Shown: positions 26,790 to 35,697, counted from the first letter of the stretch. The stretch is DNA of 64,000 bases from Shimia sp965227725 (GCF_965227725.1 NZ_CBDDGH010000004.1:1-64000); one strand, 5' to 3'. Numbers and translations: made by a program. The notes: a model not told the origin generated them from the letters alone.

Positions 26790-27560
26790 TCAAACTTGCA
26801 GAACGGAACTGACCAGCAGCTGCGTATAGGCATGCTGTGGATCATCCAGCACCTGATCGGTCAGACCGGTCTCCACCACATGGCCGTCTTTCATCACCAT
26901 CAGCCGATCCGCGAGCAGACGCACCACCGCCAGATCATGGGTCACGATGATGGCGCTCAAGCCCATTTCCCGCACCAATCCGCGCAACAAATCGAGCAGA
27001 CGCGCCTGCACAGAGACATCAAGCCCGCCAGTTGGCTCGTCCATGAACACCAGCCGCGGCCCGGTCACCAGATTGCGCGCAATCTGCAGGCGCTGCTGCA
27101 TCCCGCCGGAAAACTGCGTCGGGCGGTCATCCACACGGCTCTCGTTGATCTCCACCCGGCCCAGCCAGTCAATCGCCTCTTCGCGGATATTGCCATAGTG
27201 GCGCGCCCCCACGGCCATCAGCCGCTCGCCCACATTGCCACCCGCGCTCACATTCATGCGCAGGCCATCACGGGCGTGCTGATGCACAAAAGCCCAGTCG
27301 GTACGGCTCAGCATACGGCGCTCCGGCTCACTCATGGTGACCGTATCCCGCATTGCACCATCGCGCATCTCAAACAGCACCTCGCCCGTTTCCGGGGTCA
27401 GATGACCGGCAAGGCAATTGAGCAAAGTGGACTTGCCAGAGCCACTTTCCCCAACAATCCCCATGACCTCTCCGGGATAGAGATCAAAGTTCACATCTTT
27501 GCAGCCAATACGGTTGCCGTAATATTTGCTGATATTCTCAACTTTCAGAAGCGGCGTCAT
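26790..27560 (-). CDS. phnK: Phosphonate C-P lyase system protein PhnK (ABC-type ATPase)
   Basis: A 256-residue ABC-type ATPase that binds the PhnGHIJ core complex. Walker A is GESGSGKSTLLNCL, the signature is FSGGMQQRLQIARNL and Walker B is LVFMDEPTGGLD. It begins MTPLLKVENISKYYGNRIGC, with the extra cysteine typical of PhnK. The start overlaps the phnJ stop by four bases, so they are coupled. Confidence 0.95.
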   Translation of the reverse strand: MTPLLKVENISKYYGNRIGCKDVNFDLYPGEVMGIVGESGSGKSTLLNCLAGHLTPETGEVLFEMRDGAMRDTVTMSEPERRMLSRTDWAFVHQHARDGLRMNVSAGGNVGERLMAVGARHYGNIREEAIDWLGRVEINESRVDDRPTQFSGGMQQRLQIARNLVTGPRLVFMDEPTGGLDVSVQARLLDLLRGLVREMGLSAIIVTHDLAVVRLLADRLMVMKDGHVVETGLTDQVLDDPQHAYTQLLVSSVLQV

Positions 27561-28426
27561 GCGGCTGTCTCCTCAAGGGCTGCGGCCTGCGCGCCCATAT
27601 GCCCGGCGGCACGGCGGCTGGCGCAATAGTCGGTGTCAGAGCAGACAAACATCCGGTTGCCCGCATCATCCATGATCACCTCATCCAGATAGCTGTCCTC
27701 GGCACCACACATGTCACAGGGGTGATCGGCCTTGCTGGCCTCAAAGGGAAAGTCCTCAAAATCAAGGCTCACCACCTGACAGTACGGCGGCAGCGCATAG
27801 ATCCGCTGCTCACGGCCCGCGCCAAACAGCTGGATCGCGGCCATTTCCATCTTCGGGTTGTCAAACTTCGGGATCGGGCTCGGGTCCATCACATAGCGCC
27901 CCTCCACCTTCACCGGATAGGCATAAGAAGTGGCAATCGCCCCGTGTTTGGCAATGTCCTCATAGAGTTTCACATGCATAAGCCCGTATTCCTCAAGACT
28001 GTGCATCTTGCGGGTTTCCACCTCCGAGGGCTCCAGAAAACGCAACGGTTCCGGGATCGGCACCTGATAGACAAGGATCTGATCCTCACGCAGCGCCTCT
28101 TCAGGAATGCGGTGGCGGGTCTGAATGACACTGGCCTGCGCGGTTTCCTCTGTGGTGGCCACACCAGCAGTCTTCTCAAAGAACTTACGGATCGAGACCG
28201 CATTGGTCGTGTCATCCGCGCCTTGGTCGATCACCTTCAGCGTATCCTCGGGCGTCAATGTGGCGGCAGAGACCTGCACGCCCCCCGTGCCCCAGCCATA
28301 AGGCATCGGCATTTCGCGGCTGGCAAAAGGCACCTGATAGCCCGGAATGGCCAGCCCCTTGAGGATGGCCCGGCGGATCATCCGCTTGGTCTGCTCATCC
28401 AGATAGGCAAAGTTGTAATCGCTCAT
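27557..28426 (-). CDS. phnJ: Alpha-D-ribose 1-methylphosphonate 5-phosphate C-P lyase
   Basis: The 289-residue radical-SAM enzyme that breaks the carbon-phosphorus bond, releasing methane from methylphosphonate. The diagnostic cysteine pattern C-x2-C-x21-C-x5-C is intact near residues 240-275 (CDMC, then FVCSDTDYC). The N-terminus NFAYLDEQTKRMIRRAILKG is also typical. It overlaps phnI and phnK by four bases each, so the core complex is made in a coupled manner. Confidence 0.97.
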   Translation of the reverse strand: MSDYNFAYLDEQTKRMIRRAILKGLAIPGYQVPFASREMPMPYGWGTGGVQVSAATLTPEDTLKVIDQGADDTTNAVSIRKFFEKTAGVATTEETAQASVIQTRHRIPEEALREDQILVYQVPIPEPLRFLEPSEVETRKMHSLEEYGLMHVKLYEDIAKHGAIATSYAYPVKVEGRYVMDPSPIPKFDNPKMEMAAIQLFGAGREQRIYALPPYCQVVSLDFEDFPFEASKADHPCDMCGAEDSYLDEVIMDDAGNRMFVCSDTDYCASRRAAGHMGAQAAALEETAA

Positions 28427-29517
28427 TCCGCCGCCTCCTGCACCGGTGCCACATTTTCCATCGCCTCACGGCGCAGCTTACGGATCAGCTCCAGCTCAGA
28501 CTGGAAATCCACGTAATGCGGCAGTTTGATGTGTTCCAAGAACCCCGTCGCCTGAATGTTGTCGGAGTGATAAAGCACAAACTCCTCATCCTGCGCAGGC
28601 GCGCCGAGGTTGTCTTCGCCCAGCTCCTGCCAGCGCAGCGCGCGGTCTACCAGCGCCATGGAGATCGATTTGCGCTCAGATTGACCAAACACCAGCCCAT
28701 AGCCTCGCGTGAACTGTGGCGGCTCGGTTTTGGAGCCCTGAAACTGGTTCACCGTCTCACATTCGGTCAGCTCGATCTCGCCAATCTCGATGGCAAAACC
28801 CAGCTCCGGGATCTCCATCTCCACCGCGACCTTGCCAATGCGCAGTTCCCCCACAAAGGCGTGGTTGCGGGCATAGCCGCGCTGCGTGGAATAAGCCATC
28901 GACAGCACAAACCCCTCATCGCCCCGCGTCAGCGCCTGCAGGCGCAGCGGGCGGTTGGCGGGCAGCTCCAGCGGCTCGCGGGTCAAATCCCCCGGCGTTT
29001 CTTCCGAGCTGGCTTCGGTCTGGATCAACCCCTCTCTATTCAGAAACTCGGTGATATGCGGCGTTGCTTCCATGCGTGCTTCGCCACGTTCCACCACAGG
29101 CGTCTCACCCTCTGCGGCCAAGGCGAAATCCAGCAAACGGTGCGTATAATCAAACGTTGGCCCCAAGACCTGCCCACCGGGCGCATCTTTGAAGGTCGCC
29201 GAAATCCGGCGGTCGCAAGCCATATCAGCGGTTTCCACCGGCGCAGACGCGCCAAATCGCGCCAGCGTTGTGCGATAGGCGCGAATGAGGAAAATCGCCT
29301 CAATCATATCGCCCCGCGCCTGCTTGATCGCCAGCGCGGCCAGATCAGGATCGTAAAGCGATCCCTCAGCCATCACCCGGTTCACCGCCAGCGCCAGCTG
29401 TTCGCGGATCTGCGAAACGGACAGTTCCGCCACTTTCAGATCACCACGGCGTTCTTCGGCCAGCCACGCATGCGCATTGTCAATCGCGCGCTCGCCGCCT
29501 TTCACTGCAACATACAT
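28423..29517 (-). CDS. phnI: Carbon-phosphorus lyase complex subunit PhnI
   Basis: The 364-residue PhnI subunit, the nucleosidase-like component that attaches phosphonate to the ribose of ATP with PhnG, PhnH and PhnL. It begins MYVAVKGGERAIDNAHAWLA and contains LALAVNRVMAEGSLYDPDLA and SDNIQATGFLEHIKLPHYVD, all conserved in the family. The start overlaps the phnH stop (TGATG) and the stop overlaps phnJ. The length is normal. Confidence 0.96.
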   Translation of the reverse strand: MYVAVKGGERAIDNAHAWLAEERRGDLKVAELSVSQIREQLALAVNRVMAEGSLYDPDLAALAIKQARGDMIEAIFLIRAYRTTLARFGASAPVETADMACDRRISATFKDAPGGQVLGPTFDYTHRLLDFALAAEGETPVVERGEARMEATPHITEFLNREGLIQTEASSEETPGDLTREPLELPANRPLRLQALTRGDEGFVLSMAYSTQRGYARNHAFVGELRIGKVAVEMEIPELGFAIEIGEIELTECETVNQFQGSKTEPPQFTRGYGLVFGQSERKSISMALVDRALRWQELGEDNLGAPAQDEEFVLYHSDNIQATGFLEHIKLPHYVDFQSELELIRKLRREAMENVAPVQEAAE

Positions 29518-30086
29518 CAGGCCGCCTCCACTTTCGTTGTTCTCGGCAACGCGGAAACCTGATCCCCGCAGGTGAAGAAGAAATCGAGCCCCAGCGGGAA
29601 CAGCAGCGCATTCATCTGAAACGCCTCTGTTTCCGGCAGCGCCATCTCAGCGGTTTCCTTGATCCCCGGCCCACGCAAGGTTGCACCTTCCTGGGCAAGC
29701 GCCTCGCGCTCCACAATCAATGTGGCGGAACGATCCGGATATTCCGGCGTGCCAATCGCAAAGCGGCTGAGCGGCGCAAGGGCGTCCCAGCTACCAACCG
29801 CAAACATCGCGTGCGAGGCCCCAACGATCGGCGCCCCAATGTGAAAGGCGATCCAGTCCCGCACCTCTTGGCAATCCCAGTCACCCGCCAGATGCAACGG
29901 CGTGTCCGGATCACAGAGCGTCAGGATCAGCGTCCCTGCCGCCGTGGACATTGGCGCAGGTGGCACCGCACCCACAAGGGTTTCGATTGTACCGGGCCGC
30001 GCCATCACATTCATGGCTGCGCGAAACGCATGCGCCGCATCCACAGGCGCATTGGCAAATCCGCCTTTCAGAACATCTGCGTTCAT
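29517..30086 (-). CDS. phnH: Phosphonate C-P lyase system protein PhnH
   Basis: A 189-residue PhnH, a structural subunit of the PhnGHIJ core. It contains AFRAAMNVMARPGTIE near the N-terminus, LCDPDTPLH in the middle and a conserved RGPGIKETAEM, with FFFTCGDQVSALPRTTKVEA at the end. The ATG at 30086 shares a base with the phnG stop; a TTG one codon upstream is the alternative start. Confidence 0.94.
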   Translation of the reverse strand: MNADVLKGGFANAPVDAAHAFRAAMNVMARPGTIETLVGAVPPAPMSTAAGTLILTLCDPDTPLHLAGDWDCQEVRDWIAFHIGAPIVGASHAMFAVGSWDALAPLSRFAIGTPEYPDRSATLIVEREALAQEGATLRGPGIKETAEMALPETEAFQMNALLFPLGLDFFFTCGDQVSALPRTTKVEAA

Positions 30087-30529
30087 CAATCCTCTCCCCG
30101 CACCATAGTGAAGAAATCCACCTTTGTGGCAGCCGCCTTCTCCGCCCGCGCGGTCTTGGCCTCCGCAAGCTCATCGCCCAGCGGCGTCAGGATCGCGGTT
30201 TCCACCGCCGCCGCCTCCGGCCCCTGCATCAGCGCATCCACCAGCGCGGCAATCTCTGCCTTCTGCTTGTCACGCCCCTGCACATAGCCATGGCCCACCT
30301 CGCCGCTCTCCAGCTGCAACGCGCAGCGGGTCAGCGTCATCTCTCCGAGGTTGAACGGCGCGCCGGTGCCGCCAAGGCGCCCACGCACCATGGTCGCGCC
30401 GATCTCCGGCGCACGCAGCCAGTGAAATGCCGGCGCTGCGCCATGCTCTTGCCAAAGCGCCACAAGCCGGTCTGCGGGCGCTTTGGCGAGCAGCGACATC
30501 CAGGCGCGTCTGTTATTTTCTGCGGTCAT
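30086..30529 (-). CDS. phnG: Phosphonate C-P lyase system protein PhnG
   Basis: The 147-residue PhnG, first gene of the C-P lyase operon. Recognisable segments are NRRAWMSLLAKAP near the start, PEIGATMVRGRLGGTGAPFN, and GEMTLTRCALQLESGEVGHG. The ATG at 30529 lies right beside the PhnF-type operator, so transcription of phnGHIJKLN is probably blocked when PhnF is bound. Confidence 0.94.
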   Translation of the reverse strand: MTAENNRRAWMSLLAKAPADRLVALWQEHGAAPAFHWLRAPEIGATMVRGRLGGTGAPFNLGEMTLTRCALQLESGEVGHGYVQGRDKQKAEIAALVDALMQGPEAAAVETAILTPLGDELAEAKTARAEKAAATKVDFFTMVRGED

Positions 30530-30581
30530 CTAGACACCTTGTCGATTTGTCTATTTTCCTATACAACTAGACAAATTCTAG
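30530..30581. promoter_or_regulatory. Likely PhnF operator between phnG and phnF
   Basis: TTGTCTA at 30547-30553 and TAGACAA at 30568-30574 form a perfect inverted repeat with a 14-base spacer. Further half-sites CTAGACA (30530-30536) and TTGTCG (30539-30544) lie beside it. TAGAC half-sites suit HutC/GntR regulators, and the position between divergent phnG and phnF fits control of both directions. Confidence 0.65.
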
Positions 30582-30625
30582 CGACACATCGCGAGTCGCG
30601 CAATCCATCCCCCCATGAAGTTTTC

Positions 30626-31357
30626 ATGACAGAGACCCGCAACATGAGCGCCAAACGCACCCCGATCTGGCAATCCATCGCCAACACCCTGACCGAAGAC
30701 ATCGCCGAAGGCCGCTATGGTCCGGGGGACAAGCTGCCCACCGAGGCCGAGCTCTCCGGCCGCTTTGGCGTCAACCGCCACACCGTGCGCCACGCGCTAA
30801 AATCGCTGTCTGACAACGGCTTGGTCCACGCCCGACGCGGCGCTGGCGTGTTTGTGGCGCAGGTGCCAACCGACTACGCCATCGGCAAACGGGTGCGCTT
30901 TCACCGCAACATCGCGCAGGCCGGGCGTCTGCCGGGCAAAGAGGTGCTGCATCTGGAAACCCGCAGCGCAGATGCGGCAGAGGCCACAGCGCTCGCATTG
31001 CAGGAAGGGGCGGAAGTCCATGTCTATGACGGTCTGTCTCTGGCAGACGGCAACCCGATCGCCCTCTTCAAAAGCGTCTTCCCGGCGGCGCGTTTTCCCG
31101 ATCTGCCGGAACAGCTCTCACGTCTGCGCTCTGTCACGGCGGCGCTCAAGGAAAACGGCGTGGCGGATTACACCCGCGCCTCAACCCGCCTGACCGCCCG
31201 GCGCGCCAGCGCCACAGAAGCCCTGCACCTGCGCATCAGTGAGGGCGATCCCGTGCTGCGCACCAAAGCCATCAACATCGACCCGGCGGGCAATCCGGTC
31301 GAGTTCGGCATCACCTGGTTTGCCGGCGACCGCGTCACGCTCACACTTACAGATTGA
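30626..31357 (+). CDS. phnF: Phosphonate metabolism transcriptional regulator PhnF (GntR/HutC)
   Basis: A 243-residue regulator. An N-terminal GntR winged helix (GDKLPTEAELSGRFGVNRHT, VRHALKSLSDNGLV) is followed by a UTRA ligand domain. I use the ATG at 30626, though the ATG at 30644 is also possible. It is divergent from phnG and shares a region with TAGACAA/TTGTCTA half-sites. The second phnM lies 84 bases downstream and is probably co-transcribed. Confidence 0.93.
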   Translation: MTETRNMSAKRTPIWQSIANTLTEDIAEGRYGPGDKLPTEAELSGRFGVNRHTVRHALKSLSDNGLVHARRGAGVFVAQVPTDYAIGKRVRFHRNIAQAGRLPGKEVLHLETRSADAAEATALALQEGAEVHVYDGLSLADGNPIALFKSVFPAARFPDLPEQLSRLRSVTAALKENGVADYTRASTRLTARRASATEALHLRISEGDPVLRTKAINIDPAGNPVEFGITWFAGDRVTLTLTD

Positions 31358-31441
31358 ATAATTTGCCCAACAAGCCGCAGACGTCACGCAGCCGACACAT
31401 AAGAGACGTAGAGAGAGCGAAAACACCAAAAGAGCATTCTT

Positions 31442-32623
31442 ATGTCCAGATCCTCTCTGTCTCTGCGCCTCACAGGCGCACACGTCCTGCGCGACGGCAT
31501 GCTGCAGGATGCCCCGCTGTCCTTCGCGGACGGCCTGATTGTTGATGACACACAAGCGGAGGTAGATCTCTCCGGCTATCTGCTGATGCCGGGCATCATT
31601 GATCTGCACGGCGATGCCTTTGAGCGCCACATCGCGCCGCGCCCCTCAGCGCCGTTCCCTGTGGACATGGGCCTGCGCGGCACTGACCGCGATGCCGCTG
31701 CCAATGGGGTGACCACCGCCTGGCTCGCCCAAAGCTGGAGCTGGGAAGGCGGCCACCGTGGCCCTGATGCAGCGGAAACTCTGCTGGCCGCACTCGATGC
31801 CTACCGCCCCCATACCCACACCGATCTGCGCATTCAGATCCGCTGTGAAACCCACACCGTGGACACCCGCGCGCGGCTTCTGGAAGCGGTGGAGCGGCAC
31901 AAAGTCGACTATGTGGTCTTCAACAACCACCTCGAAGAAGCGCTTTATCTGGCCCGCGAGAAACCGGAAAACCTTGCCCATTGGGCCAAAGGCGCCGGGC
32001 GCACGCCAGAAGAGCATATGGCACTGGTGCGCGCCGCCTTTGACGAAAGCCCGCAGGTGCCCCGCCACCTCTGCGCGCTGGCCGAAGCCTTTGACCAGAT
32101 CGGTGTGCGCTACGGCAGCCACGATGATCCTGATGGTGACACACGGGAACGCTATTCCGTGCTGGGCGCGCGGGTCTGTGAATTCCCAACCGCGCGCAGC
32201 GCCGCAGCCGTGGCCAAAGCGGTTGGCGATCACGTGGTGATGGGCGCGCCCAACATCGTGCGCGGCGGCAGCCAGGCTGGCAACATTCAGGCCGCGCGCT
32301 TGGTGGCTGATGATCTTTGCGATGCGCTGGTGTCAGACTATCACTACCCCGCGCTCTCCAAAGCCGCCTTCCGCATGGTGGATGACGGTCTCTGTGATCT
32401 GCCCACCGCCTGGGCGATGATCTCCACCAACGCGGCGCGCATCATGGAGATGGACGATCGCGGCACGCTGGATTTGGGCCAACGCGCCGACATCGCCATT
32501 GTCCATCCGGAGACCCACGCGATTGAAGGCACCATCGCAGGCGGGCGCATCAGCCACCTGTCTGGCGACGTGGCCCACCGTTTCTTTGACGCGGCATCAG
32601 ATACAAAAATGGCGGCGGAGTAA
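31442..32623 (+). CDS. phnM: Second, divergent PhnM-type diphosphatase (amidohydrolase)
   Basis: A 393-residue amidohydrolase related to PhnM, with GIIDLHGDAFERHIAPRPSA, IQIRCETHTVD, GSHDDPDGDTRE and GAPNIVRGGSQAGN in the family's order. It differs from the PhnM at 23622 throughout, for example HGDAFERH against HTDNLERH, so the two are old paralogues rather than a recent copy. It follows phnF on the plus strand. It may act on a different ribosyl phosphonate or under different conditions; this is inference. Confidence 0.88.
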   Translation: MSRSSLSLRLTGAHVLRDGMLQDAPLSFADGLIVDDTQAEVDLSGYLLMPGIIDLHGDAFERHIAPRPSAPFPVDMGLRGTDRDAAANGVTTAWLAQSWSWEGGHRGPDAAETLLAALDAYRPHTHTDLRIQIRCETHTVDTRARLLEAVERHKVDYVVFNNHLEEALYLAREKPENLAHWAKGAGRTPEEHMALVRAAFDESPQVPRHLCALAEAFDQIGVRYGSHDDPDGDTRERYSVLGARVCEFPTARSAAAVAKAVGDHVVMGAPNIVRGGSQAGNIQAARLVADDLCDALVSDYHYPALSKAAFRMVDDGLCDLPTAWAMISTNAARIMEMDDRGTLDLGQRADIAIVHPETHAIEGTIAGGRISHLSGDVAHRFFDAASDTKMAAE

Positions 32624-32656
32624 TCCGCCGCCGCAAGGAGGTCTGAGAGTAACGCC

Positions 32657-33274
32657 TCAGCCCCCGTATTTCTCCAGAAAGGCCTCTGCCTTCAGCGCGC
32701 GAAAATCCGTGAGCGCTGCGCGCAACCGGCTGTGGTCCCAATCCCACCAGGCCAGCGCCATCAACCGCTCAGACACATTTTCGCTGAACCGCCGCCGCAG
32801 CGGTGTGGCAGGCATGCCGGCGACAATCATGTAAGGCGGCACATCTTTGGTCACCACCGCGCCGCTCGCCACAATGCTGCCGTGGCCCAACGTGACCTCC
32901 GGCTTGATCATCGCGCCGTGACCAATCCAGGTGTCATGGCCAATGGTCGCCACCCGGCTCTGACGATGGGCAAAAAACGCCGCATCCGGCTCTGCATCGT
33001 CAAAGTAGTCATCTGAACGATAGAGAAAGTGGTGCAGCGAGGCGTTTTCCATCGGGTGATCCGTCGCCCCGATCCGGCTGAAAGCGGCGATATTGGCAAA
33101 TTTGCCAATCTTGGCGTTTGCGACCTCCGCCATGCGGTCACAATAGGAATAATCGTCAAAATGCGCTGAAATGATCCGGCTGCCCTGCCCGATCTCCACA
33201 TAACGCCCGAAAGTCGCGTCATGCAGAATACAGTCTGGGTGGATCAGCGGCGTCTCTGCGGAGAGCTTGGCCAT
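32657..33274 (-). CDS. Phosphonate-locus hexapeptide-repeat acyltransferase
   Basis: A 205-residue left-handed beta-helix acetyltransferase of the chloramphenicol acetyltransferase/DapD-like type found in phosphonate operons. Hexapeptide turns run from VEIGQGSRI through AKIGKFANI to VTLGHGSIVASGAVVTKDVP and AGMPATPLR; the active histidine is in IGATDHPM. It converges on phnM2 and lies downstream of phnE2 on the same strand. It might acetylate an aminoalkylphosphonate, as PhnO does with another fold, but this is not shown. Confidence 0.88.
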   Translation of the reverse strand: MAKLSAETPLIHPDCILHDATFGRYVEIGQGSRIISAHFDDYSYCDRMAEVANAKIGKFANIAAFSRIGATDHPMENASLHHFLYRSDDYFDDAEPDAAFFAHRQSRVATIGHDTWIGHGAMIKPEVTLGHGSIVASGAVVTKDVPPYMIVAGMPATPLRRRFSENVSERLMALAWWDWDHSRLRAALTDFRALKAEAFLEKYGG

Positions 33275-33302
33275 ATGCGGCTCCTGTTGTGTGAACTTCT
33301 AT

Positions 33303-33335
33303 GCCTCCGGCGGGGATATTTTGGGCAAGAGGAAA
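33303..33335 (+). repeat. Dispersed intergenic element, copy 2 (inverted)
   Basis: GCCTCCGGCGGGGATATTTT followed by GGGCAAGAGGAAA. It is the opposite orientation of copy 3 only 18 bases away, so the pair can fold into a long hairpin between phnE2 and the acyltransferase gene. Confidence 0.55.
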
Positions 33336-33353
33336 CAGGGGGACCCCCATGCT

Positions 33354-33384
33354 TTCTCATTCTCCAAATATCCTCGCCGAAGGC
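33354..33384 (-). repeat. Dispersed intergenic element, copy 3
   Basis: TTCTCATTCTCCAAATATCC followed by TCGCCGAAGGC. It matches copies 1 and 4 and is inverted relative to copy 2. It lies just past the phnE2 stop. Confidence 0.55.
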
Positions 33385-33401
33385 AAAACTCTTGTCGCGG
33401 A

Positions 33402-34727
33402 TCAGTGGCCGCTTTCGTCCCCGGTGATCAGCTTGCGGCGCAGCCAGCCGGAGAACCAGTCCATCACCATCACCATCAGCACGATCAGCACGATGTAGTA
33501 GGTGACCTCTTCCCAGTCTTTCTGCGTGATCATCGCCTGTGTCAGCATCAAGCCGATGCCACCGCCGGTGATCGCGCCAATGATGGTGGCGCTGCGGGTG
33601 TTGGATTCCAGGAAATACAGGACTTGGCTCATCAGGATCGGCGTCACCTGCGGGATCACCCCAAAGCGATATCGCTGCACCGGTTTGGCCCCAGTCGACT
33701 GAATGCCCTCGATCTGCTTCTGATCGACGTTTTCCAGAGCTTCCGAGAACATTTTGCCAAAAGAGCCGGTATCCGTGATCAGGATCGCCAGCGCGCCCGT
33801 CAGTGGCCCCGGCCCAAAGGCGCGTGCCAGAACAATCGTCCAGATCAGCGCATCCACACCGCGGAAGAAATCAAAGATACGGCGCGTGATCTGGCGCAGC
33901 ACGACAAATGGCGTGAAGTTCTTGGCCGCCAGAAAGGCCAGCGGAAGCGCCACAATGGCCGCGCCCATGGTGCCAAGGAAGGCCATCAGGATGGTCTCAA
34001 AGATCGCCCAGGCCACATCCTGGTGACGCCACATCTTGTTGGTCCAGAAGTCCTGCCAGATCGCAGCCGCCTCACCGCCCAGCGCGCGTGACATCACTTC
34101 GCCAACAGGCATCCCGTGGTAGGGGCTATCAAGCGTGAAGAAGAAGAGCTCCCAACCGGTGAAATACCGGAACACCTCAGTGCGGTTGCGCGTCACGGTC
34201 AGACGCCCGGCACCGGTGGTGATGGTCATGCGGTTCTTGGAGGCATTGATCCAGTCAGGTGTCTCGCCTTCCGGCAGCACCGCCTGCACCCCTTTGGCGC
34301 GGCTTGGCTGCGCCGTGATCAGCCCATAGCCCGGCACGTCGTAGCTGACAAAATTGTCTGCGCCATAGGTCACCACATGACCGTCACCCAGATCGATCAC
34401 CGTGTCGGTGTCCCCCAGCGTGACCCAATCCGGTGCTGTGCCCTCAGGATAGGTGCCTTTGCGCTCGCCCTCGATGGCCACAGACACCGCGCCGGAGCGG
34501 TTGTCGCGCGCCACATGGGTTTTGTAGCTGTAGCTGTCCGCCACCAGCGCGCGGGCATTGTCCGCCTCAAAGCGCTGCGCCAGACCGGGAATGTCAAAGA
34601 TGAAGAAGATATAGGTCAGATAGGCAATCACCAGCGCCGGCAAACCAAAGCTCATGAGCTTCTTTCTGGCAAAATGGCGATCCGCCTGAACCTTCAGGAA
34701 ATCGGTTTCATTGGCTGCGATACTCAT
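33402..34727 (-). CDS. phnE: Phosphonate ABC transporter permease PhnE2, with long periplasmic insertion
   Basis: A 441-residue permease, longer than the usual PhnE of about 270. A first membrane helix near residues 30-45 is followed by about 150 hydrophilic residues (FEADNARALVADSYSY up to TGAGRLTVTRNRTEVFRY), probably periplasmic. Then comes the typical permease core with ALPLAFLAAKNF, RGVDALIWTIVLARAFGPGP and the EAA-like loop EALENVDQKQIEGIQSTGA. It overlaps phnE1 by four bases; the two permeases should form the channel. Confidence 0.92.
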   Translation of the reverse strand: MSIAANETDFLKVQADRHFARKKLMSFGLPALVIAYLTYIFFIFDIPGLAQRFEADNARALVADSYSYKTHVARDNRSGAVSVAIEGERKGTYPEGTAPDWVTLGDTDTVIDLGDGHVVTYGADNFVSYDVPGYGLITAQPSRAKGVQAVLPEGETPDWINASKNRMTITTGAGRLTVTRNRTEVFRYFTGWELFFFTLDSPYHGMPVGEVMSRALGGEAAAIWQDFWTNKMWRHQDVAWAIFETILMAFLGTMGAAIVALPLAFLAAKNFTPFVVLRQITRRIFDFFRGVDALIWTIVLARAFGPGPLTGALAILITDTGSFGKMFSEALENVDQKQIEGIQSTGAKPVQRYRFGVIPQVTPILMSQVLYFLESNTRSATIIGAITGGGIGLMLTQAMITQKDWEEVTYYIVLIVLMVMVMDWFSGWLRRKLITGDESGH

Positions 34728-35626
34728 GCCGAGGCCTTCTCAAATTTGTGCTCAGATTTGCCGTGGGTCAGGCGCTCGCGCACCAGCGAGGACAGCTGAT
34801 CCACCACCACAATGGTGACAAACAGCAGGATGAAGATCGCGGCGGCCTCATCATATTGGCCTTTGCCCCAGCTCATCGCGTTGCGCAGCTCATAGCCAAT
34901 GCCGCCCGCGCCAACGAAGCCAAGGATGGCGGAGGCGCGGATGTTCACCTCAAAGCGCAGCAGGCCGTAGCTGAAGTAGTTGGGCGCCACCTGCGGGATC
35001 ACCCCGAGCCACATGCACTGGGTCCAGCTTGCGCCGACAGATTGCAGCCCCTCCACGGGCTTGAGCGAGGCGTTTTCATTGACTTCGGAGAACAGCTTGC
35101 CCATCGCGCCCGCGGTGTGGAACGCAATCGCCACCATCGCAGGCACCGGCCCGCCGCCCATCACAAAGATCAGCACCAGCGCAATCACGATTTCCGGCAT
35201 GGCGCGCATGATGTCCATGATCCGGCGAAACAGCGGAATGAGACGCGGCCATTTGGCCATGCCACGTGTGGACAGCAGCGACAGCACCATGCCCAGCATC
35301 GTGCCAATCAGGGTGGAGGCCGCCGCGATGTTGATCGTCTCAATCAGCGAGGGCAGGAATTTGAGCAGATGCGCAGGCAGATCAGCGGCCTTTTCAAAGG
35401 CCTCGCCCAGCACCTCTTTGGGGAAATCAAACAGACGGTGCAGCCCGTCCCAGAACCCACCGGCATTGCGGTCATCCGCAATCATGAAACCCGTTGTCAT
35501 CAAGGCGATGAAAACGATGAGGATGATGCCGTCCATCATCCGCTTGCGCCGCACCTGCGCCATGTAATCCGCGCGCACGCCGCCCGCGTTACGGCTGCCA
35601 GTGCCGCTACCGGTCAAATCTGTCAT
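34724..35626 (-). CDS. phnE: Phosphonate ABC transporter permease PhnE1
   Basis: A 300-residue permease of normal length with about six membrane helices. The PhnE motifs are DIMRAMPEIVIALVLIFVMG, the EAA-like loop SEVNENASLKPVEGLQSVGA, and YGLLRFEVNIRASAILGFVG. It lies 71 bases after phnD and overlaps phnE2, giving the order phnC-phnD-phnE1-phnE2. Confidence 0.95.
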   Translation of the reverse strand: MTDLTGSGTGSRNAGGVRADYMAQVRRKRMMDGIILIVFIALMTTGFMIADDRNAGGFWDGLHRLFDFPKEVLGEAFEKAADLPAHLLKFLPSLIETINIAAASTLIGTMLGMVLSLLSTRGMAKWPRLIPLFRRIMDIMRAMPEIVIALVLIFVMGGGPVPAMVAIAFHTAGAMGKLFSEVNENASLKPVEGLQSVGASWTQCMWLGVIPQVAPNYFSYGLLRFEVNIRASAILGFVGAGGIGYELRNAMSWGKGQYDEAAAIFILLFVTIVVVDQLSSLVRERLTHGKSEHKFEKASA

Positions 35627-35697
35627 GGGAGCCCCTCAGTCAGGAAACAGGCCCCGCGCGCAACTGCACAGGGCCTGCTCAAAGTGGTGAAGTCGTC

